A DNA stretch of 64,000 bases from Desulfurococcales archaeon (lineage in GTDB: Archaea; Thermoproteota; Thermoprotei_A; Sulfolobales; WAQK01), in the NCBI GenBank assembly GCA_027083135.1, contig JALWQH010000002.1:35674-99673 (forward strand), in the 5' to 3' direction. The position numbers were made by a program, and so were the translations under genes. Of the stretch, positions 17,805 through 25,732 are shown piece by piece. The stretch's first letter is position 1, and each line of letters opens with the position of its first letter. The notes below the pieces were generated by a model. That model did not search any database. It was not told the origin of the DNA and saw only the letters and a list, made by a program, of their open reading frames with translations.

Positions 17805-18164
17805 GTGCCCACAGTACATTTATCGCTGCCTGACAGGGTTTACAGGGAGCTTAGAAGAGAAGCCGAAGCTCTTGGAATACAGGTAACCGATCTTATAAAA
17901 ATATATATTAATGCAGGCCTAAACGGAGGCCACATTGTTGGGAGGCCTAGAGACGAGGACGATATAATGGAGATCAAGAAGGTAGTGGCAGAACTGAGCC
18001 AAGCCCTAGATGACAGGTTCTCAATCCTGGAGTCTCGAATATATAATTTGAGGAAGCTTCTCTCAAGCATAAACCGTAGAGTCTCAGAGCTTGAGGAAAC
18101 AGTTGAGGAGATGAGGCCAGCAGTAGTTGAACCGGAAATCCTGCATACACCACGTAAACGCTAG
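17805..18164 (+). CDS. RHH-type DNA-binding protein with coiled-coil tail
   Basis: 119 residues: an RHH-like N-terminus (MPTVHLSLPDRVYRELRREA, then GIQVTDLIKIYINAGL) followed by a long coiled coil (about residues 58-103, DDRFSILESRIYNLRKLLSS...). The RHH part should bind DNA, the coil should oligomerise. Similar proteins occur on crenarchaeal chromosomes and plasmids as regulators. Start is GTG. No toxin follows. Confidence 0.65.
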   Translation: MPTVHLSLPDRVYRELRREAEALGIQVTDLIKIYINAGLNGGHIVGRPRDEDDIMEIKKVVAELSQALDDRFSILESRIYNLRKLLSSINRRVSELEETVEEMRPAVVEPEILHTPRKR

Positions 18165-18467
18165 GCAGCATGCAGGGAAAGCCTTCGGATAAAGGGAGCT
18201 TTTTATCCAGATTAGATGGGGATCTTAACACTATATTGCATGCTCTCAGAATTCATATTGGAAAGAGGGCCGGGAGTGACCCGCCCCGTGCACATGGATC
18301 CCCGGGGACACGGGTCCGCTTCACACGGGACCAGGGCACCCGCCAACCTTATTCTGAGGCAGTCACAGCTGAAAAACATTACCACTATATCGAGACTCAT
18401 ATCAACCAAGCTTGGAGGAAGGGATGCAACTAAGTTTTATTATTTTCTTATTTTACATAGATTATAG
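18165..18467. other. Intergenic stretch of about 300 bases, no convincing gene
   Basis: An open frame of 87 codons from an ATG at 18170 starts six bases after the RHH-coil gene, but it is rich in Pro, Gly and Arg after codon 35 and resembles no protein I know. The centre is GC-rich with partly repeated cacggg(t/a)cc units (18308-18330). The end (agttttattattttcttatttta, near 18430-18455) is a probable promoter of the thioredoxin-like gene. Confidence 0.4.
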
Positions 18468-19070
18468 GTGTTTGCCGTGAAGCAGCGGAGACGGCTTAGC
18501 AGCCTTGCAGCAGGCTTAGCTATCATGGCCTTAATGCTGACCGTAGCAGGATTGATGAGGAGTTCAACCTATGTTTCAGGGGCTAGTGGTTGCCACATGT
18601 ACTTCATAGTGTATGGTGAGCCGTGGTGCCCTGCATGTAAGGAGATGAAGTCATTTGTAGAGAAGAATTATGGGTCAAAGTGCCTGGAGTTTCGAAGCAT
18701 AGAGGAGGCTGGCTGGAGGAAGAACTACGATGACCTCGTATCCCTCTTAAAGCTAGATGCCTATGTTCCGCTCACAGGCCTTGTGGTTGATGGGAGGCTT
18801 GTAGGAATAGCTCAGGGGGTAGTTGAGGATAAAGCTTTCTGGAGCCACATGGCTTCAACCCCAGCCAACTCTACAAGCATCCCTGTCTACGGCTACAGGA
18901 GTGACAAGCTGATCACGGAGAGCATCAAGGTCAGCATGGTTGAAGAATACTTCACGCCTGGAGAGGAAGCTTCCACAACTACCTCAAGGCATAATGTAAG
19001 GCTCATACTGGTACCTGCACTCATACTGGTTGCAATAATAGCTGCCCTATGGGTGAGGTGGAGGAGGTGA
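18468..19070 (+). CDS. Membrane-anchored extracytoplasmic thioredoxin-fold protein (CPAC)
   Basis: 200 residues: an N-terminal transmembrane helix (about 11-30), a thioredoxin-like domain with WCPACKEM (C54, C57) and LTGLVVDGRLVG, and a C-terminal transmembrane helix (about 175-196) ending in WRR. The active site should face outside the cytoplasm. The next gene encodes VKOR, the enzyme that reoxidises such partners, so this is probably a thiol oxidase or isomerase of a disulfide-forming pathway. The GTG at 18468 is used; a second GTG at 18477 is possible. Confidence 0.8.
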   Translation: MFAVKQRRRLSSLAAGLAIMALMLTVAGLMRSSTYVSGASGCHMYFIVYGEPWCPACKEMKSFVEKNYGSKCLEFRSIEEAGWRKNYDDLVSLLKLDAYVPLTGLVVDGRLVGIAQGVVEDKAFWSHMASTPANSTSIPVYGYRSDKLITESIKVSMVEEYFTPGEEASTTTSRHNVRLILVPALILVAIIAALWVRWRR

Positions 19071-19474
19071 AGCTTGAAGCAGCATTACTTGTCCTCACAG
19101 TCATAGGGGCGGCTTCATCCTTCCTAGCGCTCAGAGACTACTATTCAGCCACACCTATATGTAGGGTTGATGAGAGGTGGAGCTGTAAGGCAGTGTACTC
19201 TATCAGAGAGGCGAGGATCCTGGGTCTGCATCTATCAATGCTGGCACCAATATATTTCTCCACGCTCCTAGTCCTGATGATCACGTATCTGTATACAGGT
19301 ATGCGGCAGCTCCTAGCATCTCTAGCAGCATTATCGGTGGCAGGCTTAGTCATGGTTCCCTACCTCATCTACCTTGAAGTAAGCGTTGCCCATGCCTTCT
19401 GCCTCCACTGCACAATAATGCACATGGTCATCATACTTACAAGCATTCTAAGCCTATATGCATGTATATGCTAG
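19067..19474 (+). CDS. Vitamin K epoxide reductase (VKOR) family protein
   Basis: A 135-residue membrane protein with four or more helices. It has the loop pair C32 and C40 (seven residues apart, as in VKOR), a conserved Ser/Thr position following it, and the quinone-side CxxC as CLHC (C112, C115) in the last helices. VKOR homologues pass electrons from a thioredoxin-like partner to a quinone and so drive disulfide formation. I chose the GTG at 19067 because it overlaps the upstream stop as GTGA with a GGAGG site before it; a longer reading from 19049 also exists. Confidence 0.85.
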   Translation: MKLEAALLVLTVIGAASSFLALRDYYSATPICRVDERWSCKAVYSIREARILGLHLSMLAPIYFSTLLVLMITYLYTGMRQLLASLAALSVAGLVMVPYLIYLEVSVAHAFCLHCTIMHMVIILTSILSLYACIC

Positions 19475-19484
19475 GTGATGCCTC

Positions 19485-20021
19485 ATGAGTGAGGAGGAAG
19501 TAAGAAGCATGGTTGAACGCCTCCTCCAATCAGTACTTCAAGGTAGGAGGAAGAAGCATAAGGCTCCTCCACCCAGGCCAGGTATAATGGTAGATAAGCC
19601 TGGCCCTGGAAGCCCTCATGGAATATACGTATACGAGCCTGATAAGGAGGAGTGGAGGCTCATAGCAGTGGACGGTTCCGCGTGGAGTCCTCGGGGCAAC
19701 GGCTCATACCTAGTATACTTTGATAATACAAGGTGCCCTGCATGCAGGCTCTACGATGAATACTGGTTTGACTTTATTAAGGGGAGAGGCAGGGATGTGA
19801 GGCTCATCATAGTTCTATGCGCCTGGTTTGCCCGTGAATGCTTCTCTCAGGCCGCCTCAGCTACGTTTAAGGCATATGATATTCATGCCTCCCCTACAAC
19901 CATAGCTCTATGCATCCGTAGGGGAAGAACAGTATGGGAGAAGAGGTATGAGGGTGTGCTTACCCTGGAGGAGCTTGTAGCAATACACGCTTCGCTTAGG
20001 GAGAAATGCAGGGCTGAGTGA
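19485..20021 (+). CDS. Soluble thioredoxin-fold protein with CPAC site
   Basis: 178 residues with no signal peptide or membrane helix. After a basic, proline-rich N-terminal tail there is a thioredoxin-like fold with RCPACRLYDEYW (C84, C87) and a cis-proline region ASPTTIAL. Two further cysteines (CAWFARECF) follow. Located 10 bases after the VKOR gene, so it is cotranscribed. A cytosolic redox partner for the membrane pair is possible; the lack of an export signal argues against direct exchange with VKOR if VKOR acts outward. Confidence 0.75.
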   Translation: MSEEEVRSMVERLLQSVLQGRRKKHKAPPPRPGIMVDKPGPGSPHGIYVYEPDKEEWRLIAVDGSAWSPRGNGSYLVYFDNTRCPACRLYDEYWFDFIKGRGRDVRLIIVLCAWFARECFSQAASATFKAYDIHASPTTIALCIRRGRTVWEKRYEGVLTLEELVAIHASLREKCRAE

Positions 20022-20025
20022 ACAA

Positions 20026-21099
20026 TTACTTGGAAGCCTTCCCCCTGAGCCTCCTCAGATTCTCCCTATAGGCTTGGAGGGGGGTCTTAGCATGACAGTC
20101 AGCCACGCATAGGCCCAGCGTCCTCATCTTATCGCAGCTGTAAACCTTATACTTGGTGCCGGAGCCTCTAAGCCCAGCTAGATGCTCAACCTGGTATCTC
20201 GTAATCCTCTCCTTGAAGTCAGGCATGTTTCTAAACACATCTACAACGTGATCCACATCTACGCCTATGTTGAGGAGAAACGTGGCTAGGGTGAACCTGG
20301 CGTGATGGGAGAGGTGTTCGCCCATACTCGCCTTAGCAAGCAGTTCTTTTATGCAGGGTGGGAAAGCATCTGGAACAATCTCTTCTCCAATCCCTTCAAG
20401 CCCTCCAGCCTCCTCCTTCGGGCTCCTACCATATTGTGCGAGGATTTCTAGAACGTCTCCTAGGAGAGGAGCCAGTCTTTCAGGGAGTTCAGGCATGGAG
20501 GATAACTGCTTCTCAATGCGTAGCTCCACGGATTCTTGGAGAAGCCTTGCCAGCCTCTCATTGGAGGATAAGTATACCCTACCTCTCCGCACAGGCTGGT
20601 TAACGAACTTCCATTTAGGATCACCCCTAAACCTCTCGCTCAGCATGAGGTAGTCGGGGAAGGAGAGGGAAAACATGTAGACCCTATATACCTCGACGCC
20701 TCTCCTCCACCCCAGGAGGATTTTTAGGGGGCTTTTTTCATGAAGCCTGGCGTCATGTCCCAGAGCCCTCGCTATCTCCACGAGGCTTGCAGGGTCCTCT
20801 CTCCTCATATATTCTCCGGCACGCTCGGACTCAGCTACGGCGAACCTGCGTGCAAGCCACTTACTACCACTAGCTGATACGAGCATTGCTGCAACATAGT
20901 AGCCTAGTATGGTTGTCCTAGCATCATCTAGGGGAAGCCTCCCACCACGCCTCACAGCCTTCTCGACGCGGTTTAATGCATGCCTCCTCACATTCTCCGA
21001 GAGGGCCGCGACATCAGCTAGGCTTAAGCCTGGATAAGTGGTAGCCATATATTCCCTGAGACCCACTAGGAAAGGATACTTGGCGTGATCTATTGGCAC
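20026..21099 (-). CDS. priL: DNA primase large subunit
   Basis: The archaeal PriL regulates the catalytic small subunit PriS and helps primer initiation. The 357-residue protein starts IDHAKYPFL, typical of the family, and carries four cysteines for the [4Fe-4S] cluster: C249, C322, C331 and C335 in CIKELL and SCDKMRTLGLCVADC. The central region is alpha-helical. PriS is not in the window. Start is ATG at 21099. Confidence 0.9.
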   Translation of the reverse strand: MPIDHAKYPFLVGLREYMATTYPGLSLADVAALSENVRRHALNRVEKAVRRGGRLPLDDARTTILGYYVAAMLVSASGSKWLARRFAVAESERAGEYMRREDPASLVEIARALGHDARLHEKSPLKILLGWRRGVEVYRVYMFSLSFPDYLMLSERFRGDPKWKFVNQPVRRGRVYLSSNERLARLLQESVELRIEKQLSSMPELPERLAPLLGDVLEILAQYGRSPKEEAGGLEGIGEEIVPDAFPPCIKELLAKASMGEHLSHHARFTLATFLLNIGVDVDHVVDVFRNMPDFKERITRYQVEHLAGLRGSGTKYKVYSCDKMRTLGLCVADCHAKTPLQAYRENLRRLRGKASK

Positions 21100-21210
21100 A
21101 GGCTTCCTCCAATCATCTTATCAGAAGAGCAGCGGTTTAAAACGCCTGGCCCAGCCTGCAGGGAATAGTTATAGGGTTCGGACAACCTATTTTCTCTTCA
21201 GGGCCCCTGC

Positions 21211-22371
21211 ATGCTGGAAGGCATAGCTGACCTGCCCCTCCATGAGGGCAGGGTTCCAGCATGGATGCTTAGATACATGGAGAGAATGGCTTCATCAATA
21301 GTGGAGATAATAGTTGAAGAATATGGGGCTGAAGGCCTCGTAGAGAGGCTTGCAGACCCTCTCTGGTTCCAGGCCCTCAACAACGTTATAGGCATGGACT
21401 GGGATAGCAGCGGCTCAACAACTGTTACAACAGGAATTCTAAGAGAGGTGACGTGGAGGAATCCTAGGCTAGGGGTTCTCGTGTTTGGAGGTAAGGGTAG
21501 AAGGGCTAGACGCATACCTGAGGAGCTTAGAGGCGGTGCGAAGAGGCTGGGATTAGGGGAGAGGCAGGTGGAGAGTCTTGAGAAGGCTTCAAGGCTCGCA
21601 GCAAAGGTTGATTCAGCCTTACTGCAGGCAGGATATGTGATCTACCATCAAGCCCTAATAGTCTCAGAGAAGGGTGGGTGGAGCATAATACAGCAGGGAA
21701 TGAATATTGGGAGGAGAATGGCCCGCAGATACCACTGGTTTAACCCTCGAATCCTGGTCGAGGAGCCTCATAAAGGGATCCTAGGCACACGTCACAGGGA
21801 GGCCTTAAACCTTATTGCAAGGGAGAGCAGGGAGGCTAGGAGAGCGCTGCTGGATGCTGGGCTGGAGAAGCCCAGCACTATTAAGAAGATCCTGGCAGAT
21901 GCGAGGAGAAGCATTAAGGGGTATAGAAGCCTCGAGGAGTGGCTTGGCGAGCCTACTCATGGTATTCAAGGAGTCCCCCGAATATATAGGCCTATACCTG
22001 ACCCAATAATGACTGGAAAAATAGTTGCTAGACTTAGGGAGCTGAGGCCCTCAACGGTTGAGGAAATGCTTCTAGTTAGAGGGCTTGGCCCCGCGGCTAT
22101 AAGGGCTCTTGCCCTTATAGCAGACCTGATCTACGGGGCTAAGCCTAGTACAAGGGACCCCGTAGATGGGCCGCTGGACCCCCTGACATACGCGTATGCT
22201 GTGGGAGGGAAGGATGGAGTACCATACCCGTATAGTAGGAGGACTGCTGAAAAAGTCATAGCCACGTTGGAGGAGCTTTTAGCCAAGGCGAGGATGGGTG
22301 AGAAGGATAGGCTTAGGGCTCTTAGAAGACTGGCCAGAATAACTAGAGGCCAGGCATATAGCCGTGCATGA
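21211..22371 (+). CDS. DUF763 family protein
   Basis: 386 residues with the family hallmark GIADLPLHEGRVPAWM at residues 4-19. DUF763 proteins are widespread in archaea and thermophilic bacteria; no activity is established. Other conserved segments are MGMDWD-like (GMDWDSSGST), GTRHREALNL and the helix-hairpin-like LLVRGLGPAAIRALALIADL (about 300-320), which may bind DNA or RNA. It is followed by a ROK kinase after 25 bases. Confidence 0.85.
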   Translation: MLEGIADLPLHEGRVPAWMLRYMERMASSIVEIIVEEYGAEGLVERLADPLWFQALNNVIGMDWDSSGSTTVTTGILREVTWRNPRLGVLVFGGKGRRARRIPEELRGGAKRLGLGERQVESLEKASRLAAKVDSALLQAGYVIYHQALIVSEKGGWSIIQQGMNIGRRMARRYHWFNPRILVEEPHKGILGTRHREALNLIARESREARRALLDAGLEKPSTIKKILADARRSIKGYRSLEEWLGEPTHGIQGVPRIYRPIPDPIMTGKIVARLRELRPSTVEEMLLVRGLGPAAIRALALIADLIYGAKPSTRDPVDGPLDPLTYAYAVGGKDGVPYPYSRRTAEKVIATLEELLAKARMGEKDRLRALRRLARITRGQAYSRA

Positions 22372-22396
22372 GCTATGAGGGGAGGGGGATGTAGGC

Positions 22397-23362
22397 ATGA
22401 TGCTGGCTGTTGATGTTGGAGCCACCAGGCTTAGGGTAGCAGTAGGCACGCCTGATGGGAGAATATTGAGGAAAATAGTTGTAAATACTCCTAGAAGCGG
22501 AGGGAAGCTAGCAGTAGCTGAGAGGATCGTGGAGATAGCCTCCAAGCTGCTTGGAGAGAGGAAGCCTGAAGCAGTAGGAGTGGCGAGTATAGGGCCCCTG
22601 GATCTTGGGAGAGGATGGGTTGTGAATACTCCTAACAACCCTATTAGGAGCTTCTCCCTATCAGAGCCTCTGGCAGAAGCCCTTGCCTCCAGGGTCATCC
22701 TAGCCAACGACTGCATGGCCGCCGTGTGGGGGGAACACGTCTACGGGCTTGGCGGAGGGCTGGGAGACCTAGCATACATAACTATAAGCACAGGCATTGG
22801 GGGAGGATTCATGGTGGACGGCCACCTGCTTGTAGGATGGCGCGGCAACGCCCATGAGATAGGCCACCTAGTCATCGACTACAAGTCTAACACCAGATGC
22901 GGATGCGGGGGTAGGGGGCACTGGGAAGGCCTTGCAAGCGGCTCAGGGCTTCCAAGGCTTGCCTCACTCATGGCTCAACAATACAGATATGAGAGCACGG
23001 CTTGGAGCAAGGCTGTGGAAGGCAGGCTCAGCTCTAGGGAAATATACCTATATGCGAGGCGCGGCGACTCCTTTGCCCTAAGAGTGATTGACGAGGCTAA
23101 TAGGATACATGCAGCAGGCTTGGCCGGCGTCATAGCATCCTATGATCCCAGGCTTATAGTGCTTGGAGGAGCAGTCGCTGTTAGGAACCACGACCTGTTA
23201 ATCCCAGGCATCAGAAGGTATCTCGAGGAATACAGCCTGCATAAGCCTCCTCGAATAGAGGTCTCAGCTTTCGGGGAGGACAGTGTGCTGATGGGTGCTC
23301 TTGCAATAGCCTCTCATACTCCCCCGGAACTGGAGAGGTTTTCCTTTAATCCTAGGAAATAG
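22397..23362 (+). CDS. ROK-family sugar kinase (glucokinase type)
   Basis: 321 residues with the ATP motif VDVGATRLRVAVG (4-16), the conserved ISTGIGGGFMVDG and the ROK cysteine cluster CGCGGRGHWE. Catalytic aspartate is in LANDC. Crenarchaeal ROK kinases are ATP-dependent hexokinases with broad sugar range; glucose or N-acetyl sugars are possible here. No sugar operon is adjacent. Confidence 0.88.
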   Translation: MMLAVDVGATRLRVAVGTPDGRILRKIVVNTPRSGGKLAVAERIVEIASKLLGERKPEAVGVASIGPLDLGRGWVVNTPNNPIRSFSLSEPLAEALASRVILANDCMAAVWGEHVYGLGGGLGDLAYITISTGIGGGFMVDGHLLVGWRGNAHEIGHLVIDYKSNTRCGCGGRGHWEGLASGSGLPRLASLMAQQYRYESTAWSKAVEGRLSSREIYLYARRGDSFALRVIDEANRIHAAGLAGVIASYDPRLIVLGGAVAVRNHDLLIPGIRRYLEEYSLHKPPRIEVSAFGEDSVLMGALAIASHTPPELERFSFNPRK

Positions 23363-23372
23363 CTGGAAAATA

Positions 23373-24377
23373 TTAGATCCGCTCAACATAGGATGGCAGC
23401 ACCATGTCCTTCATTGTTAGGAGCCCTGGAGGAGCCTTGTAGACCCTTGGAATCATATTGACAACCACTGCAGCTGTACCTAGATCACCGTGAACGCAGG
23501 GAGTTATCCTCTGATTTATGGGAGGCACGCCATCTATCCTTATAGCGTCATACTCCTCCTCTGCTCCAACATATGCTTTGAACTCGAGGCTTATCCTCCT
23601 ATCATCCCTTGTGACGCCTGTGGCTGTCTGCCTGAGCCCCGCCACCATGCCTGGCTCCACCCTGACGAACTGGGTTTCAATGCTCTTAGACGATATTACT
23701 GGCTCCACAGGCCCCTTCTCAATTCTGCTCAGACTCCATCCCAGGGCTGATGCTATCAGGCCTATGGAGGCCTCCAAGCCGACGTGGCCTGAGATCTCGC
23801 CTCCCTCGATCTTACGCTTAAACTCATCGGGCCTGAGGCCTGCGCCTATCTTCCTCTGGAAGGGGCCTCTCCTAGTCGAGGCATCCATCTGGCGTACTAT
23901 GCTTATCCCCCTAACCTCCTGGCAGGCAGTGGTGAGAGTGATTGCCAGAGTATCCATTAGGAATCCGGGGTTAATCCCTGTTCCAAGAACGCTTGCACCA
24001 CTCCTCCTCGCAAGCGCGTCTATCTTCCTTGCAAGCCTCGCATCATAAACATAGGGGTATACAAGCTCCTCACACGTTGATACCACATCAACACCGTGGG
24101 GCAGTATCTTCTCGAGCTGGGGGTAAATCCTACTCAGATAGGAGACAGTAGCAACTACCGCTACATCAGGCCTGGCTTCCGTGAGAACACTATCATAGTC
24201 GCTGCTTATGGGCACACCTAGGCTACCTATGCCTAAATGAACACCTAGATCCTTCCCCTGAAGCTCCTCCGCAATATCTATGCCTCCAACAATCTCAGCC
24301 CAAGGCTTCCTGGCCAGAAGCCTGCCAATCATACTTCCCACGGGGCCCAGGCCCACCAAGACGACTCTTATAGCCAC
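23373..24377 (-). CDS. 2,4-Diaminopentanoate-dehydrogenase-like / DapB-fold oxidoreductase
   Basis: 334 residues with an NAD(P)-binding Rossmann start VVLVGLGPVGSMIGRLLARK and the typical segment VLGTGINPGFLMDTLAI near residues 130-147. Homologues include 2,4-diaminopentanoate dehydrogenase of ornithine degradation and proteins annotated as dihydrodipicolinate reductase N-terminal domain. The exact amine substrate is not resolved. It converges on the ROK kinase with 10 bases between stops. Confidence 0.7.
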   Translation of the reverse strand: MAIRVVLVGLGPVGSMIGRLLARKPWAEIVGGIDIAEELQGKDLGVHLGIGSLGVPISSDYDSVLTEARPDVAVVATVSYLSRIYPQLEKILPHGVDVVSTCEELVYPYVYDARLARKIDALARRSGASVLGTGINPGFLMDTLAITLTTACQEVRGISIVRQMDASTRRGPFQRKIGAGLRPDEFKRKIEGGEISGHVGLEASIGLIASALGWSLSRIEKGPVEPVISSKSIETQFVRVEPGMVAGLRQTATGVTRDDRRISLEFKAYVGAEEEYDAIRIDGVPPINQRITPCVHGDLGTAAVVVNMIPRVYKAPPGLLTMKDMVLPSYVERI

Positions 24378-24921
24378 CTATAACCACCACCTAGTACTTA
24401 GCCCCCCAACTTAAATAATACTCGGCCATCCACACTAAGCACAGTGTTCCCCGAGGCGCCTCTTAGGCAACCTGTTTTCCGCCTCAGATCATTGTAAATC
24501 TCCATTAGAACAGTTTATACTTCTACACCACGCTTCATGGCGGCTACAAGCCACCATGCAATAAGGCTGTGGACATCTTTGTACGGCTATAATACCACAC
24601 CCTACATTTGAGAGGCACCTCCTAGCTAAGTTCATAGCATTCATTTGTCATTAAGTTCTCCCCACCATGAATTTTAGATATGTACCAAAACTTTAAGAAA
24701 AAGTTGGGGTGATCGTAGTCGAGACTACTAGCCGACTAGAACATATCAAGGCTCCCCGAAGATATCTTAGAAGCATGGCTGGTTAGGATATTTGTATTTG
24801 CTTGGGATTGGCATTAGATGTTATTTTACTCGGCCCCGGATATTAGGCTTAGTTTAAGCGGGATAGAAGGATTTGATCGGGGGATTCCTGCGCCTAGTAG
24901 TATAGTGATGTCCTGATATTT
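24378..24921. other. Non-coding stretch of about 540 bases upstream of vapBC
   Basis: No open frame with family character. Composition is more A/T-rich than the genes. Short symmetric elements such as tagtcgagacta (24717-24728) occur. Codon 1 of the dehydrogenase-like gene lies at the left border and the vapBC palindrome at the right border. Perhaps a remnant of lost accessory DNA; I see nothing firm. Confidence 0.35.
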
Positions 24922-24948
24922 TATATACTACCATAATGGTAGTATATA
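24922..24948. repeat. 27-base perfect palindrome at the vapBC promoter
   Basis: Arms tatatactaccat (24922-24934) and atggtagtatata (24936-24948) are exact inverted repeats around one central base. The arms themselves are the TATA-like element 13 bases before the TTG start of the antitoxin. It has the expected form of an operator bound by the RHH antitoxin dimer or the VapBC complex, so occupation would block the transcription machinery. Confidence 0.75.
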
Positions 24949-24960
24949 AGAGGGATTACC

Positions 24961-25188
24961 TTGAAGTACGTGACTGTTTCGGCCAAGATAGATAGAGAGC
25001 TTCACAGGAAGCTGAAGAGGTATGGGATCCCGATAAGCATGGTTATAAAGAGGGCGCTTGAAGAAGAGGTGCAGAGGAAAGAAGAGGAGGAGCTGAGAAA
25101 AACGCTCGGAGAGATGCAGAGGATTCTCAAGAAGATCCCTCAAGACGAGCTGATCCAAGCAATAAGGTCTAGTAGGGAAGAGCGATGA
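24961..25188 (+). CDS. vapB: VapB-type antitoxin (RHH)
   Basis: 75 residues. The N-terminus KYVTVSAKIDRELHRKLKRY and GIPISMVIKRALEEEV form an RHH DNA-binding module; the charged C-terminal helix should wrap the toxin. Start is TTG, right behind the palindrome. The stop overlaps the toxin start as ATGA, which implies coupled translation. Confidence 0.85.
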   Translation: MKYVTVSAKIDRELHRKLKRYGIPISMVIKRALEEEVQRKEEEELRKTLGEMQRILKKIPQDELIQAIRSSREER

Positions 25189-25625
25189 ACATATTATTCG
25201 ATGCATCAGCCCTCCTGAATATTATCAGAATGCTTGGCGAAAACGCAGTCAGCTATCTTAGAGGAAACGGCATCCTAACCCTCACCCCCTACGAGATAGG
25301 AAACGCCTTGTGGAAGGAGGCAGCCCTTCTGAAAACAATAAGCATAGAGGAGGCACTGGCATTACTAAACTATGCTGGCAAGGTTTACGGAGTAATGAAC
25401 ATGCTCCCGCCAAGCAACGGCTCCCTTGTGTTAAAGATCGCCTACGCCATAGGGGCAACATATTATGACTCAGCATACATAGTGACTGCAGCCGAGAACA
25501 ACCTAGTCTTAGCAACAGATGATACAAGGCTCTCCAAGAAAATCAGGCTCCACGGAGAAAAAATCCGCGAACTACTAGGAAAAGAAATAGAAATCCTCAG
25601 CACAAGAAACCTAGCAAAACAGTGA
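25185..25625 (+). CDS. vapC: VapC-type PIN-domain ribonuclease toxin
   Basis: 146 residues with the PIN acids: D6 in LFDASAL, E in TPYEIGNALWKE (about residue 37), D in YYDSAYIVTA (about 97) and D in LATDDTRL. These coordinate magnesium for cleavage of RNA, often tRNA or rRNA in VapC toxins. The N-terminal architecture resembles the VapC at 42.9 kb. Full-length and apparently intact. Confidence 0.88.
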   Translation: MNILFDASALLNIIRMLGENAVSYLRGNGILTLTPYEIGNALWKEAALLKTISIEEALALLNYAGKVYGVMNMLPPSNGSLVLKIAYAIGATYYDSAYIVTAAENNLVLATDDTRLSKKIRLHGEKIRELLGKEIEILSTRNLAKQ

Positions 25626-25732
25626 AAACCGCTGTGATAATCCCGAAATAGTCTTCTTTCCACGCCGCAACAGGTATGTCTCCTCAACAATTCATAAGAG
25701 ATAGGAGTTAGAGGATGAGGTAAAGATTGGCA

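Noticed and set aside
18170..18433. 87-codon frame after the RHH-coil gene
   Set aside because: Composition turns Pro/Gly/Arg-rich with no family resemblance, and an alternative frame of similar length exists in the same stretch.
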